64,000 nucleotides of DNA from NCBI GenBank assembly GCA_016705695.1, contig JADJLA010000001.1, positions 799,497 to 863,496 on the forward strand. Reading direction: 5' to 3'. This DNA is from Sphingobacteriaceae bacterium (GTDB taxonomy: Bacteria; Bacteroidota; Bacteroidia; B-17B0; Aurantibacillaceae). Numbering within the stretch: the first letter of the stretch is position 1; each line of letters starts with the position of its first letter. Made by a program: the position numbers and the translations under genes. The notes under the pieces were generated by a model. It was not told the origin of the DNA, searched no databases, and saw only the letters and a program-made list of their open reading frames with translations. Positions 42,357 to 50,471 of the stretch are shown here, in pieces.

Positions 42357-44819
42357 TTAGTTAAAAGTTGAATTTATGCTGAATTTCAGTCCTATGTTAA
42401 AAATAAAGGACACGGTATAGTTGTTTTTGGTGGAAATGACCCCGTTTTTGCCAATTTCGTACAATCTCCCAATCACATTTTTGCTGGAATAGAGGTTCCA
42501 GATCTCCATATAGTACATCATTCCGTGTTTTTGCCTCTTCCCAAGGGTGCGATGCCACTGAATTTTAACATTTAGGTTATTATAATCGGGGTTTCTGAGC
42601 GAATTTATGTTCCCTGTAATGAGCTTAAGTTTACCTCCCGTAGAATCGGCCGAAACAACCGGGGTATATGGTGCACCCATATTGTACCTAAATTGGAGGG
42701 CATAACGGGTTGGGACAAACCATTTGCGCTTTTTTTCTTTCAATCTATAACTTACAAGAGCGTTAACGGTATGGCGTTGATCAAAAAAGAAAGGATAAAC
42801 TTCTGTTTGTAAATTACGTCGGCGTTCGGCTTGTGATAAACCATAAGTTAACCAACCATTTAATCTTCCGCTTTCTTTCATTAATGTAAACTCAAAACCT
42901 TTTGAATTTCCTTTTCCGTTATTAGAGAATGCAAACGTTGAATCGAAGATCACTAAGTTTTTATAATCCTTGTAATAGGTTTCCATCCTCATGAAATAAC
43001 CTGGCTTGAAATTATATTTATATGAAAGAATATAGTGATAACATTGATTAGAGATGATCCGCGGATTTTGAATGGCTTGATAAGCTCCTGCAGATTGCGT
43101 GAACAATCCCCAATTAGCAGAAATAAACGACTTGCTATTTAAATTATAACTCAAGGTAATTCGTGGCGAAATATCATAACGATTATTTAATTCGTTTAAC
43201 TCCATTCGCAAACCACCACTAAATTTCAAACGCTCTAAAAGCGTTCGTTCGTAAGCGCCGTAAATGGCAGCCCAGTGATTTGGTTTATTTACTTTACGCT
43301 CTACAGTAAGCGCAGTTGTATCGGTGATATTAATGTCGGTTGAATTATAAATTTCTTTCGCGTGCGTGCTTTCGTCATCGCGATTCACTTCAAAGCCCGC
43401 TTTTATTTTTACATGTTGTGATGGATAAAAACTAAGGTCTTCACGCAAACCATAATTATTGAATTTTATGTATATAAAAACATCGGGGCCTTCAGCCTTT
43501 AGATCTAAACCCGAATGCATGATAGAAAGTTTGCTGTATGCTTTGTTTGAAATAACACTATGCAATTGCAGATTTTGCGCGTTGATGCGATCGTTCGCAT
43601 AAAATCCGGTAAAAAGAACATTACTATCCAAAAAATTTAATCGATCCTGAACATTTAAACTCGTAAAGGTAAGTTTGTTCTTGCTGTTTATATTCCACGC
43701 AAGCTTACTGGTAATGTCGCCCATTTTTGGAGGCTTAGGTAAAACGGTTGAGAACAATATATCAAAATTACTTTTGCGCGCGCCAATAATGATGCTCAAT
43801 TTATTTTTGATGATGGGCGTTTCTACCAAGGCGGACATATAAAACACACTCAGATCGGCATTGGCCTTGAATTTTTCCATATTACCATTTCGTGTAGAGA
43901 AATTAAAAACCGACGACATGGCATTTCCGTAATTAGAACCCCAACCACCGGTTAGTACTTCTGCTTTTTCTAACATATCGGGGTTGATGACCGATTGTCC
44001 GAAAAAATAAAATGGAAAAGGCATGCGAATATTGTCCAACAAAAATAAATTCTCAAATGATTCTCCGCCGCGAACATAAATGGCTGCAGGACCGTACATA
44101 TTATTATCAGAAGCAACTCCCGGCAATGCGTTAATGGTTTTCATGGGATCATTAGAAATTCCTTTTCCCGATTCAATTTGTGTTTGGTTAATTTCCATTT
44201 GACTCACCGAAGTTTTCTCGATGATATTATCCGACACAATAATGGTTTCGTTGAGTTGAATGGATTGGGAAGGGATTTTAAGGTCGGTTTTAATGGATTG
44301 ATCAACTAAGCTTATTGGTTGAAGAGTAGGTGTAAAACCAAAAGCTTTAATGGCAAGGGTATAATCTCCTGCCGGAATTTTTGATAAATTAAATTCACCT
44401 TTGTAATCGCTGCTAGAATTGTAACTTGTTCCCAATAAATAAACGGTTGCAAATTCAATAGGTTCTTGGTTGTCGAGGTCGGCCAGTTTACCGCTAATGC
44501 TGAAGAATTTTATTTTCTTTAAAGCAATTTGATTGCCAATGAGCGTCCATTTTATTTGGCGAGATCCAAAAACTTTATTTAGAACATCTTCGAGTTTTTC
44601 ATCTTTAACTTCGAGTGTAATTAATTCGTTGATATCGATATTATCACTGCTATAACTAAAGTTAAGTTGTGTTTTTGAATTGATCTGATCGAATACCTCG
44701 CTCAGTTTGGTTTGCTTGAAATCAAAAGAAACTTTAGTTTGAAGTGGATCTTGAGAATAAGCAAAAAGAGAGAGGAGCCAGAGTATTAAAAAGGCAAAAT
44801 GAGTTCTTTTTCTATTCGC
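42357..44819 (-). CDS. TonB-dependent receptor with STN and carboxypeptidase-like domains; no standard start codon
   Basis: From the first usual start (TTG at 44435) the protein has 692 residues, but the frame is open upstream and clearly coding: signal peptide (NRKRTHFAFLILWLLSLFAYSQ), an STN domain (VSFDFKQTKLSEVFDQINSK, VLNKVFGSRQIKW), then a carboxypeptidase-regulatory-like domain (ISGKLADLDNQEPIEFATVY) continuing into the plug (ASDNNMYGPAAIYVRGGESF) and barrel. Full length ~820 residues. Codon 44817-44819, where ATG belongs before AATAGA, is GCG; the nearest near-cognate codon is CTG at 44831. STN receptors signal to FecR, encoded immediately upstream with eight bases of overlap. Substrate unknown; no SusD partner. 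Confidence 0.85.
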   Translation of the reverse strand, partial: ANRKRTHFAFLILWLLSLFAYSQDPLQTKVSFDFKQTKLSEVFDQINSKTQLNFSYSSDNIDINELITLEVKDEKLEDVLNKVFGSRQIKWTLIGNQIALKKIKFFSISGKLADLDNQEPIEFATVYLLGTSYNSSSDYKGEFNLSKIPAGDYTLAIKAFGFTPTLQPISLVDQSIKTDLKIPSQSIQLNETIIVSDNIIEKTSVSQMEINQTQIESGKGISNDPMKTINALPGVASDNNMYGPAAIYVRGGESFENLFLLDNIRMPFPFYFFGQSVINPDMLEKAEVLTGGWGSNYGNAMSSVFNFSTRNGNMEKFKANADLSVFYMSALVETPIIKNKLSIIIGARKSNFDILFSTVLPKPPKMGDITSKLAWNINSKNKLTFTSLNVQDRLNFLDSNVLFTGFYANDRINAQNLQLHSVISNKAYSKLSIMHSGLDLKAEGPDVFIYIKFNNYGLREDLSFYPSQHVKIKAGFEVNRDDESTHAKEIYNSTDINITDTTALTVERKVNKPNHWAAIYGAYERTLLERLKFSGGLRMELNELNNRYDISPRITLSYNLNSKSFISANWGLFTQSAGAYQAIQNPRIISNQCYHYILSYKYNFKPGYFMRMETYYKDYKNLVIFDSTFAFSNNGKGNSKGFEFTLMKESGRLNGWLTYGLSQAERRRNLQTEVYPFFFDQRHTVNALVSYRLKEKKRKWFVPTRYALQFRYNMGAPYTPVVSADSTGGKLKLITGNINSLRNPDYNNLNVKIQWHRTLGKRQKHGMMYYMEIWNLYSSKNVIGRLYEIGKNGVISTKNNYTVSFIFNIGLKFSINSTFN

Positions 44820-45798
44820 AGCCTTTGCCAGAGATCGTTACCCGGTTTTGGTTAGTTTGTACTTTAATGTTCAGGGCGGCCTCCATTGTTTTCAGCACAT
44901 CCTGAAGTTTCGCATCATCGAAACTACCGGTAAATTTACAATTATAAATGGTTTTATCTTCAACAATCACGTCTATTGAAAAATGTTTCTTTAGGGCATC
45001 GCACACTTGCTTGATGGATTCGTTGTTGAACCTGAGTTTGCGGGTTTTCCAAGCCATAAAGTTAAAGTTGTTATTGCTTGATTCGCTCACAGTGTGGTTG
45101 GCTTTATTTAGAGTACCAATTTCATCTTTGGTTAAGATCACTTGTTGTTTGCCTTCCATAGCTGCAAATGCTACGGTTCCTGTTACAACAGTTACTAAAA
45201 CCTCATTTGAATTTGCATAACCCATTACATTAAATGAAGTGCCTAATACTTTTACTTCAAAATCTTTATTTTGTATAATAAAAGGTTGTGCCGGGTTTTT
45301 TACCACATCAAAAAATGCTTCGCCTTCTAATTTAACCTGGCGATCATTTCCTTTAAATTCTTTTGGATACGTTAATTTACTATTAGCATTCAACCAAACT
45401 TTAGAGCCATCGGGTAAAGTTACTTCCTGCGATGCGCCTTGTGTTTGGGCTATCATTTGTTCAGGAACAGCATTGCTATTGTTGTAATACCAAAGTGAAG
45501 ATAAACTGAGAACTAGAACAGCGGCAATACGCAATACCCATTTAAAACTTGAATTTCTTCCGGTAATCGGAATGATATTATCTTCTTGTTTTATTTTTTC
45601 TTGAACAGATTCCCATCCTGAGGCAACATCAAAATCATCATCGGGTAAAGTTTCTCCACTTTTTTCCCACGACAATTTAATTTCTTCGTAAAGAGCAGCA
45701 TTGGTCATATCCTTTTTTAACCAAGCTTCCAGCTCTTGCTTTTCAGCGGCTGTGGCCTCGTTATTAAGGTGTTTTACTATGATGTCCCAGTTTTCCAT
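44812..45798 (-). CDS. FecR-type anti-sigma factor
   Basis: 328 residues: N-terminal cytoplasmic part (LNNEATAAEKQELEAWLKKD), one transmembrane helix (KWVLRIAAVLVLSLSSLWYY, about 85-105), the periplasmic FecR domain (TLPDGSKVWLNANSKLTYPK, VKLEGEAFFDVVKNPAQPFI, VKVLGTSFNVMGYAN) and DUF4974 at the end (CKFTGSFDDAKLQDVLKTME). It sequesters the ECF sigma factor until the STN domain of the receptor signals. Placed between sigma factor and receptor, the canonical order. Confidence 0.93.
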   Translation of the reverse strand: MENWDIIVKHLNNEATAAEKQELEAWLKKDMTNAALYEEIKLSWEKSGETLPDDDFDVASGWESVQEKIKQEDNIIPITGRNSSFKWVLRIAAVLVLSLSSLWYYNNSNAVPEQMIAQTQGASQEVTLPDGSKVWLNANSKLTYPKEFKGNDRQVKLEGEAFFDVVKNPAQPFIIQNKDFEVKVLGTSFNVMGYANSNEVLVTVVTGTVAFAAMEGKQQVILTKDEIGTLNKANHTVSESSNNNFNFMAWKTRKLRFNNESIKQVCDALKKHFSIDVIVEDKTIYNCKFTGSFDDAKLQDVLKTMEAALNIKVQTNQNRVTISGKGCE

Positions 45799-45849
45799 TA
45801 TGCTCTGTATCTATAAGTCGTTTATGTCCGCTGCTTACCCTATGTTAAA

Positions 45850-46410
45850 TTAAAAATTGCCCAAAAGCCACAGTGTCAGGGCTTTTCCGGCTTGTTTGAG
45901 ATAGGGTTTTAACTTTTCGTGCATGATCTTTAAAGCCTTGCCCATATTGCTTTCCACCGTTTTTATAGAAATTTTGAGTTGCTCAGCTACCTCTCTATTT
46001 TTTAATCCTCCAAAACGGCTCAAATGAAAAATGCTCCTCATGCTTTCACTCATCTCGTTCATGCCATCTTCAATGGCTTTTTTCATTTCTTTTTCGTTCA
46101 AAATTTCTTCCACATCGGTATGACTTTGCGGTTGAACAAATTTCAATTCAGTTTTGGCGTTCATTGCTGTTTTTTCTTTGCGAATGTGATCAATGCCACG
46201 CAAAACAACCGCTTTACATAAATAGGCTTTAAAACTTGTTTGAACTTCAAGTTCATCTCTACGGATCCACAACTTCACAAACACATCTTGAACGATATCC
46301 TTTATAGCATCCCGATCTTTGATCATAGGTAATAACAAACGGCAAAGTTCCTTGTAATGAAGGTTAAAGAGGTTGTTGAATTCCTTTTCGTTATGTATTT
46401 GTAATGCCAA
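45850..46410 (-). CDS. ECF sigma factor of the FecI/Bacteroides family
   Basis: 186 residues with sigma2 (FNNLFNLHYKELCRLLLPMI, DIVQDVFVKLWIRRDEL) and sigma4 (MRSIFHLSRFGGLKNREVAE, IKTVESNMGKALKIMHEKL). Directs RNA polymerase to the receptor operon and perhaps to the T9SS and barrel genes after it. First gene of the block; the 40-base gap to FecR is small. ATG at 46410. Confidence 0.93.
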   Translation of the reverse strand: MALQIHNEKEFNNLFNLHYKELCRLLLPMIKDRDAIKDIVQDVFVKLWIRRDELEVQTSFKAYLCKAVVLRGIDHIRKEKTAMNAKTELKFVQPQSHTDVEEILNEKEMKKAIEDGMNEMSESMRSIFHLSRFGGLKNREVAEQLKISIKTVESNMGKALKIMHEKLKPYLKQAGKALTLWLLGNF

Positions 46411-46514
46411 GGTATCACAAAGCTAGAAATTTAAATTAATTATACGGCTTTTCAGCAATACTCTGTTGGTTAATTGTGGACTTACATAAGAAGTATTTCC
46501 CTAAATTTAGGCTC

Positions 46515-47150
46515 ATGATCACGTATACCTTTCTTGCCATTATTACCGTTTTCTCGGTGTACTGTTTTATGAATCCGGCTGCAACACAAAAATATTTGTT
46601 TTACCCGTATGCTATTAAACGCGAGAATGAGCATTACCGTTTTCTAACACATGCATTTATTCACGGCGATTATATCCATCTATTATTTAATTTTTTGGCT
46701 CTGTATAGTTTTGGTCATGACCTTGAAACGCGCATTTTTCCTGTACTGTATGATAGTCATAAGTTAGGTTCGGTGGTGTATCTTTTTTTATTTACGGGTG
46801 GAATTTACGCAGCATCTTTTACGGAGTATATAAGAAATAAAGATAATCCTTCCTATTCATCACTTGGAGCGAGTGGTGCAATTTCGGCAGTGATGTTTGT
46901 GTGGATCCTTTTAAATCCAACCGGAGTAGTAGCTTTATTTTTTATTCCTATGCCGGGATGGTTGGTTGGTATTTTATTATTGGGCGTAAGTTTTTATTTG
47001 ATCCAACGCAAGCGAAAAGGAACTTATTCGGATGGCATTAGTCATGAAGCACATTTTTGGGGAGCCATTTTTGGAATAGCCGTAATTGCTGTTACCAAAA
47101 CATGGGTACTAAAGGCATTTTATTTACAAGTTATTTCGGCGTTTCAATGA
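46515..47150 (+). CDS. rhomboid-family intramembrane protease
   Basis: About 211 residues from the ATG at 46515 (a GTG 39 bases upstream would add a charged, unusual N-terminus). Membrane helices with rhomboid signs: FLTHAFIHGDYIHLLFNFLALYSFG, the catalytic serine in SLGASGAISAVMFV and the histidine in SHEAHFWGAIFG. It cuts membrane proteins within the bilayer. Its stop overlaps the start of the MBL hydrolase gene (ATGA). Confidence 0.9.
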   Translation: MITYTFLAIITVFSVYCFMNPAATQKYLFYPYAIKRENEHYRFLTHAFIHGDYIHLLFNFLALYSFGHDLETRIFPVLYDSHKLGSVVYLFLFTGGIYAASFTEYIRNKDNPSYSSLGASGAISAVMFVWILLNPTGVVALFFIPMPGWLVGILLLGVSFYLIQRKRKGTYSDGISHEAHFWGAIFGIAVIAVTKTWVLKAFYLQVISAFQ

Positions 47151-47917
47151 AGGGAATAAAGATCACATTTTTAGGAACAGGAACTTCGCAAGGAGTGCCG
47201 GTGATCGCTTGTAAATGCGCTGTTTGCACAAGTGAAGATGCGCGGGATACACGCACGCGGACTTCTATTTTAGTGGAAACAGAAAAAACACGAATTGTAA
47301 TTGATACCGGTCCGGATTTTAGGCAGCAATGTTTACGAGAGAAGTTGAATAAAATTGATGCGGTATTATTTACCCACGAACACAAAGATCATATTGCAGG
47401 ATTGGATGAAGTGCGCGCTTTTAACTTCATCAATAAAATGGTAATGCCGGTTTACGCTACGGCGCAAGTTTATAAGGCTTTGCAAAGAGAATTCGCTTAT
47501 GTTTTTTCAGACGATAAATATCCGGGCATTCCACAAATAGAAGTGATAGAGTTTGACAAAGAGAAATTTACTATTGGAGATATAAATGTAATACCCATCG
47601 ATGTAAAACATTATATGATGAATGTAAAGGCGTTTCGTATAAATGATTTTGCGTATGTTACTGATGCAAATTTGATAGAAGAGAGTGAACTGGCGAAGTT
47701 GAAGAATTTGGATGTATTAGTTTTAAACTCGCTTCGTCGCGAGCCTCACATTTCACATTTCACATTAGCAGAAGCAATTCAATTGGTAAAAGAATTGGAT
47801 CCTAAAAAAGCATACTTTACGCATATCTCGCATCAGTTAGGTTTGCATGAAGTTGTGAATAAGGAATTGCCAGATAATATTGAGTTGGCGTTTGATGGAC
47901 TGCAGCTTGTAATTTGA
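47147..47917 (+). CDS. PhnP-like MBL-fold hydrolase
   Basis: About 256 residues from the ATG at 47147, overlapping the rhomboid stop by four bases; an upstream frame lies inside the rhomboid gene. KITFLGTGTSQGVPVIACKC at the N-terminus, zinc motif THEHKDHIAGLDEVR, and the later histidines in VKHYMMNVKAF and FTHISHQLGLH. The paired cysteines near the start (CKCAVC) resemble PhnP-type phosphodiesterases that act on small cyclic phosphates, though no phn genes are nearby. Cytoplasmic. Confidence 0.88.
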   Translation: MKGIKITFLGTGTSQGVPVIACKCAVCTSEDARDTRTRTSILVETEKTRIVIDTGPDFRQQCLREKLNKIDAVLFTHEHKDHIAGLDEVRAFNFINKMVMPVYATAQVYKALQREFAYVFSDDKYPGIPQIEVIEFDKEKFTIGDINVIPIDVKHYMMNVKAFRINDFAYVTDANLIEESELAKLKNLDVLVLNSLRREPHISHFTLAEAIQLVKELDPKKAYFTHISHQLGLHEVVNKELPDNIELAFDGLQLVI

Positions 47918-48307
47918 GTTGATCTTGTTCTTTTGAAAAAGAACCAAAACTTTTAGAACTTACTTTTTGTCTTGAAACAAAAAGTAACAAAAAATTCAAG
48001 GGAATTCGATTCTCCACACAAGCTCCGCGCCTAGCACGAATTCCCTGGCCCGCGCACGCGTCTCCGTAGTTAGATTTGTGCTTATATTAAGATGGTGCTT
48101 CGGAAAGTATTCATGATTTTGAGTTAAAACACCTCTGTCTCTGTTACGCGTTAGCGCTCTGTGTACTAAGTTTTTTGCATTTAGTATTACTCTGCGAACT
48201 CTGCGTTCCCGATAACCATCGGGACTCTGCGAGAGCGTTAGCGCTCGGCGGTTTCTGCATCTGGTTGACGTATTTTTTTCTTACATTTATACTGCAAAAT
48301 TCAACAC
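47918..48307. repeat. cluster of intergenic palindromes
   Basis: Three blocks. First, ACTTTTTGT / ACAAAAAGT hairpin at 47962-47985. Second, AGGGAATTCG ... CGAATTCCCT at 47999-48046 with a GC-rich centre. Third, 48133-48258 with GCGTTAGCGCTC repeated on both sides and CCCGATAACCATCGGG in the middle. No gene. Near the PH gene start, TTACATTTATACTG may be a weak -7 box. Confidence 0.65.
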
Positions 48308-48847
48308 ATGGAAAATCAAAACATCATCTTAAAAAAAGGCGTATTTAACCCTGCACTTAAAACGTACATATTTTTAATTGTATTGTTTTATATGTTTGTA
48401 ACCGTTATTGGAATTGTATTTATTCCGTTTTGGCTGTGCGGTTTAGGACAGTGGCTCTCGGGAAAATTCTTTAAAACATTAAAGTGTGAGTTAAGCGAGA
48501 AGAATCTGTATTTCTCAAAAGGAATGATTCTTCATATTGAAAAAACAATTCCTCTAGAGAATATTCAGGATGTTTCTTTTTTTGGCGGACCGGTATTACG
48601 TTCGTTCGGTTTAACTTTTATTCGTGTTGAAACTGCCGGCGGAGGAGGGGCGCATCATAGTAATATGATGAGCATTCCGGGTGTAGACGATGCTGAAGAA
48701 TTTAAGAATATGATCTTATTGCAGCGCGAAAAAGTGATCAAAGAAAAATCGCGAGGTGGAGTTGCCCCTGCAAATAATGATTCGGCTGTACTTAACGAAA
48801 TTAAAAATGAGTTGGTAGAGATAAAAAATCTACTCGCAAAAAAGTAA
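48308..48847 (+). CDS. bacterial PH-domain membrane protein (YdbS-like)
   Basis: 179 residues: two membrane-spanning stretches (TYIFLIVLFYMFVTVIGIVFIPFW), then a PH-like domain (CELSEKNLYFSKGMILHIEK, IPLENIQDVSFFGGPVLRSF, LTFIRVETAGGGGAHHSNMM) with glycine-rich loop, and a helical tail (LNEIKNELVEIKNLLAKK). Similar YdbS/YdbT proteins sit in the inner membrane with unknown function. Its stop directly abuts the convergent STAS gene stop. Confidence 0.82.
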   Translation: MENQNIILKKGVFNPALKTYIFLIVLFYMFVTVIGIVFIPFWLCGLGQWLSGKFFKTLKCELSEKNLYFSKGMILHIEKTIPLENIQDVSFFGGPVLRSFGLTFIRVETAGGGGAHHSNMMSIPGVDDAEEFKNMILLQREKVIKEKSRGGVAPANNDSAVLNEIKNELVEIKNLLAKK

Positions 48848-49195
48848 TTAGTTCTCTAATATTTTCATGGCCTCTTCTTTTGTGTTGGCCACTTTAAAAA
48901 GTGTATTGAGTTTGGTTATCAATATCAATTCCTGGATCTTTTTATTTAAATTATACAAAACAGCTTCACCGCCAACTTTGCGTGCCTTAGTAAGCAATTG
49001 AATTAGCGTATTAAGTCCATTACTATTCATGTATTTGAGTTCGCTCATATCAATGGCCCATTTTTGGCAATTGGCAGCCGATAATTCATCTGCTTCTTTG
49101 ATAAGATCATTCGCTTGATTTTTTTCTATCAACTCTCCTTTTAAAGTAATTGTAGCTGTATTAGCTTGCTTTGTTATAAAATATTCAAATACCAT
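48848..49195 (-). CDS. STAS-domain anti-anti-sigma-like protein
   Basis: 115 residues: TATITLKGELIEKNQANDLI and WAIDMSELKYMNSNGLNTLI, where the serine in M-N-S-N-G-L-N is the phosphorylation site of SpoIIAA-type antagonists. The SpoIIE phosphatase at 5761-7836 is a possible partner, though no anti-sigma kinase is in this window. The start is three bases after the Fur gene stop, so they may be co-transcribed. Confidence 0.88.
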   Translation of the reverse strand: MVFEYFITKQANTATITLKGELIEKNQANDLIKEADELSAANCQKWAIDMSELKYMNSNGLNTLIQLLTKARKVGGEAVLYNLNKKIQELILITKLNTLFKVANTKEEAMKILEN

Positions 49196-49198
49196 AAT

Positions 49199-49669
49199 TT
49201 ATTTTTTTACGTGTTCGCAATGTCCTTTTTCTCTTAAACTCCTACATTTTGCAAAAAAATTGAGCGAGTGATGAATAACGTTAAAGTCTAAAAGCTCTTC
49301 TGTCATTTTTTGGATCTGCATAATGCGTGGATCACAAAACTCAAACACTTTTTCGCAATCGGTACAAATTAAATGATCGTGTTGTTTGTACTTGTATGCT
49401 TTTTCAAACTGAGCCATGTTCTTGCCAAATTGGTGTTTTATCACCAGGCCGGCATCTATTAGTATCTCAATATTATTATACAAAGTGGCCCTACTTACTC
49501 TGTATTTTTTGTTCTTCATGAGCATGTATAAGTGCTCAATATCAAAATGCCCATCGTGCGAATAGATCTCATTTAAGATGGCATAACGTTCGGATGTTTT
49601 CCTATGCTTATGCGCTTCTAAATAATCTGTTAAAATTAAGTTTACCGCGTCTTTAGTTTCCTGGCTCAT
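49199..49669 (-). CDS. Fur-family metal-responsive repressor
   Basis: About 156 residues from the ATG at 49669; the TTG three codons upstream is not needed. Winged helix (TSERYAILNEIYSHDGHFDI, YRVSRATLYNNIEILIDAGL) and dimer/metal part (HDHLICTDCEKVFEFCDP, HHSLNFFAKC, CEHVKK), with two CxxC-like zinc sites (C-x2-C and C-x8-C at the end). Specificity (iron, zinc, peroxide) cannot be decided; the FecI/R set is not adjacent. Confidence 0.9.
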   Translation of the reverse strand: MSQETKDAVNLILTDYLEAHKHRKTSERYAILNEIYSHDGHFDIEHLYMLMKNKKYRVSRATLYNNIEILIDAGLVIKHQFGKNMAQFEKAYKYKQHDHLICTDCEKVFEFCDPRIMQIQKMTEELLDFNVIHHSLNFFAKCRSLREKGHCEHVKK

Positions 49670-49721
49670 GCTAAACAATACCCGAATTTACTAATAGTTT
49701 TTAAGCCCAGCAAGGAGTTTA

Positions 49722-50471
49722 TTGATTTTTGGGACTGCTTTTTTCTTTGTAAATTGCCTTATCAAAGCTCTGGGATCTATACTATTGGTTTGCGTATTGC
49801 TTACTTCGTGTAAAAAAAAGACAGAAGACGCTACTTCGGTGTTGGGATTGGATTATTACCCTACAAAGATCGGCAAGTTTGTGGTTTACGATGTGGATAG
49901 CACGGTTTATAACGACCTTAGTTTGGATACGGTATCTTATAAATATCGCATCAAGGAAAGGCTAGTTGAAAATTTTACCGATAACGAGGGCATGCAGGCT
50001 ATAAGATTAGAGCGCTTTATAAAAATGTACAATCCAAATAAGCCTTATGATAGTATAGCTTACACCATAAAAGAAGCGTGGATGATAAATGCCGACGATA
50101 AAAAAGTGCAAGTTGTAGAAAGTAATCTTCGTTATACCAAATTGATCTTTCCTGTATCGAAAAACGCAACTTGGGATGGTAATGCGAATAATAATTTAGG
50201 TCAAATGATGTATTCATATTCTGTAGTTGATAGAGCTGAATCAATTAATGGTATATCATTAAGCAAGGTGTTAACGGTTAAGCAACGTGATGAGAGAACA
50301 CTCATTTCACAGCAATATTATATTGAAAAATTTTCTAAGGGTATAGGCTTAGTGTACCGCGAAATAAAAGATATTTACTCTAATACAGTTGTTGCAAATA
50401 TTCCTGTAGAGCAACGTATTGAAAAGGGGTTGATATACAAACAAACATTAGTTAGTTATGGTTATGAATAG
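49722..50471 (+). CDS. exported lipoprotein of unknown function; start ambiguous
   Basis: The frame from TTG 49722 gives 249 residues with a lipobox (LLTSCKKK). Two starts are possible: TTG 49722, four bases after an AAGGAG, or ATC at 49761, which directly yields a compact lipoprotein signal (KALGSILLVCVLLTSC). No ATG fits. The mature protein is beta-rich (VVYDVDSTVYNDLSLDTVSY, TWDGNANNNLGQMMYSYSVV) without a known family. Its end overlaps the protease gene by eight bases, so the two are likely co-translated. Confidence 0.75.
   Translation: MIFGTAFFFVNCLIKALGSILLVCVLLTSCKKKTEDATSVLGLDYYPTKIGKFVVYDVDSTVYNDLSLDTVSYKYRIKERLVENFTDNEGMQAIRLERFIKMYNPNKPYDSIAYTIKEAWMINADDKKVQVVESNLRYTKLIFPVSKNATWDGNANNNLGQMMYSYSVVDRAESINGISLSKVLTVKQRDERTLISQQYYIEKFSKGIGLVYREIKDIYSNTVVANIPVEQRIEKGLIYKQTLVSYGYE

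Noticed and set aside
47999..48046. Attachment site or transposon end
   Set aside because: The AGGGAATTCG inverted ends have no transposase, no target duplication and no inserted gene.
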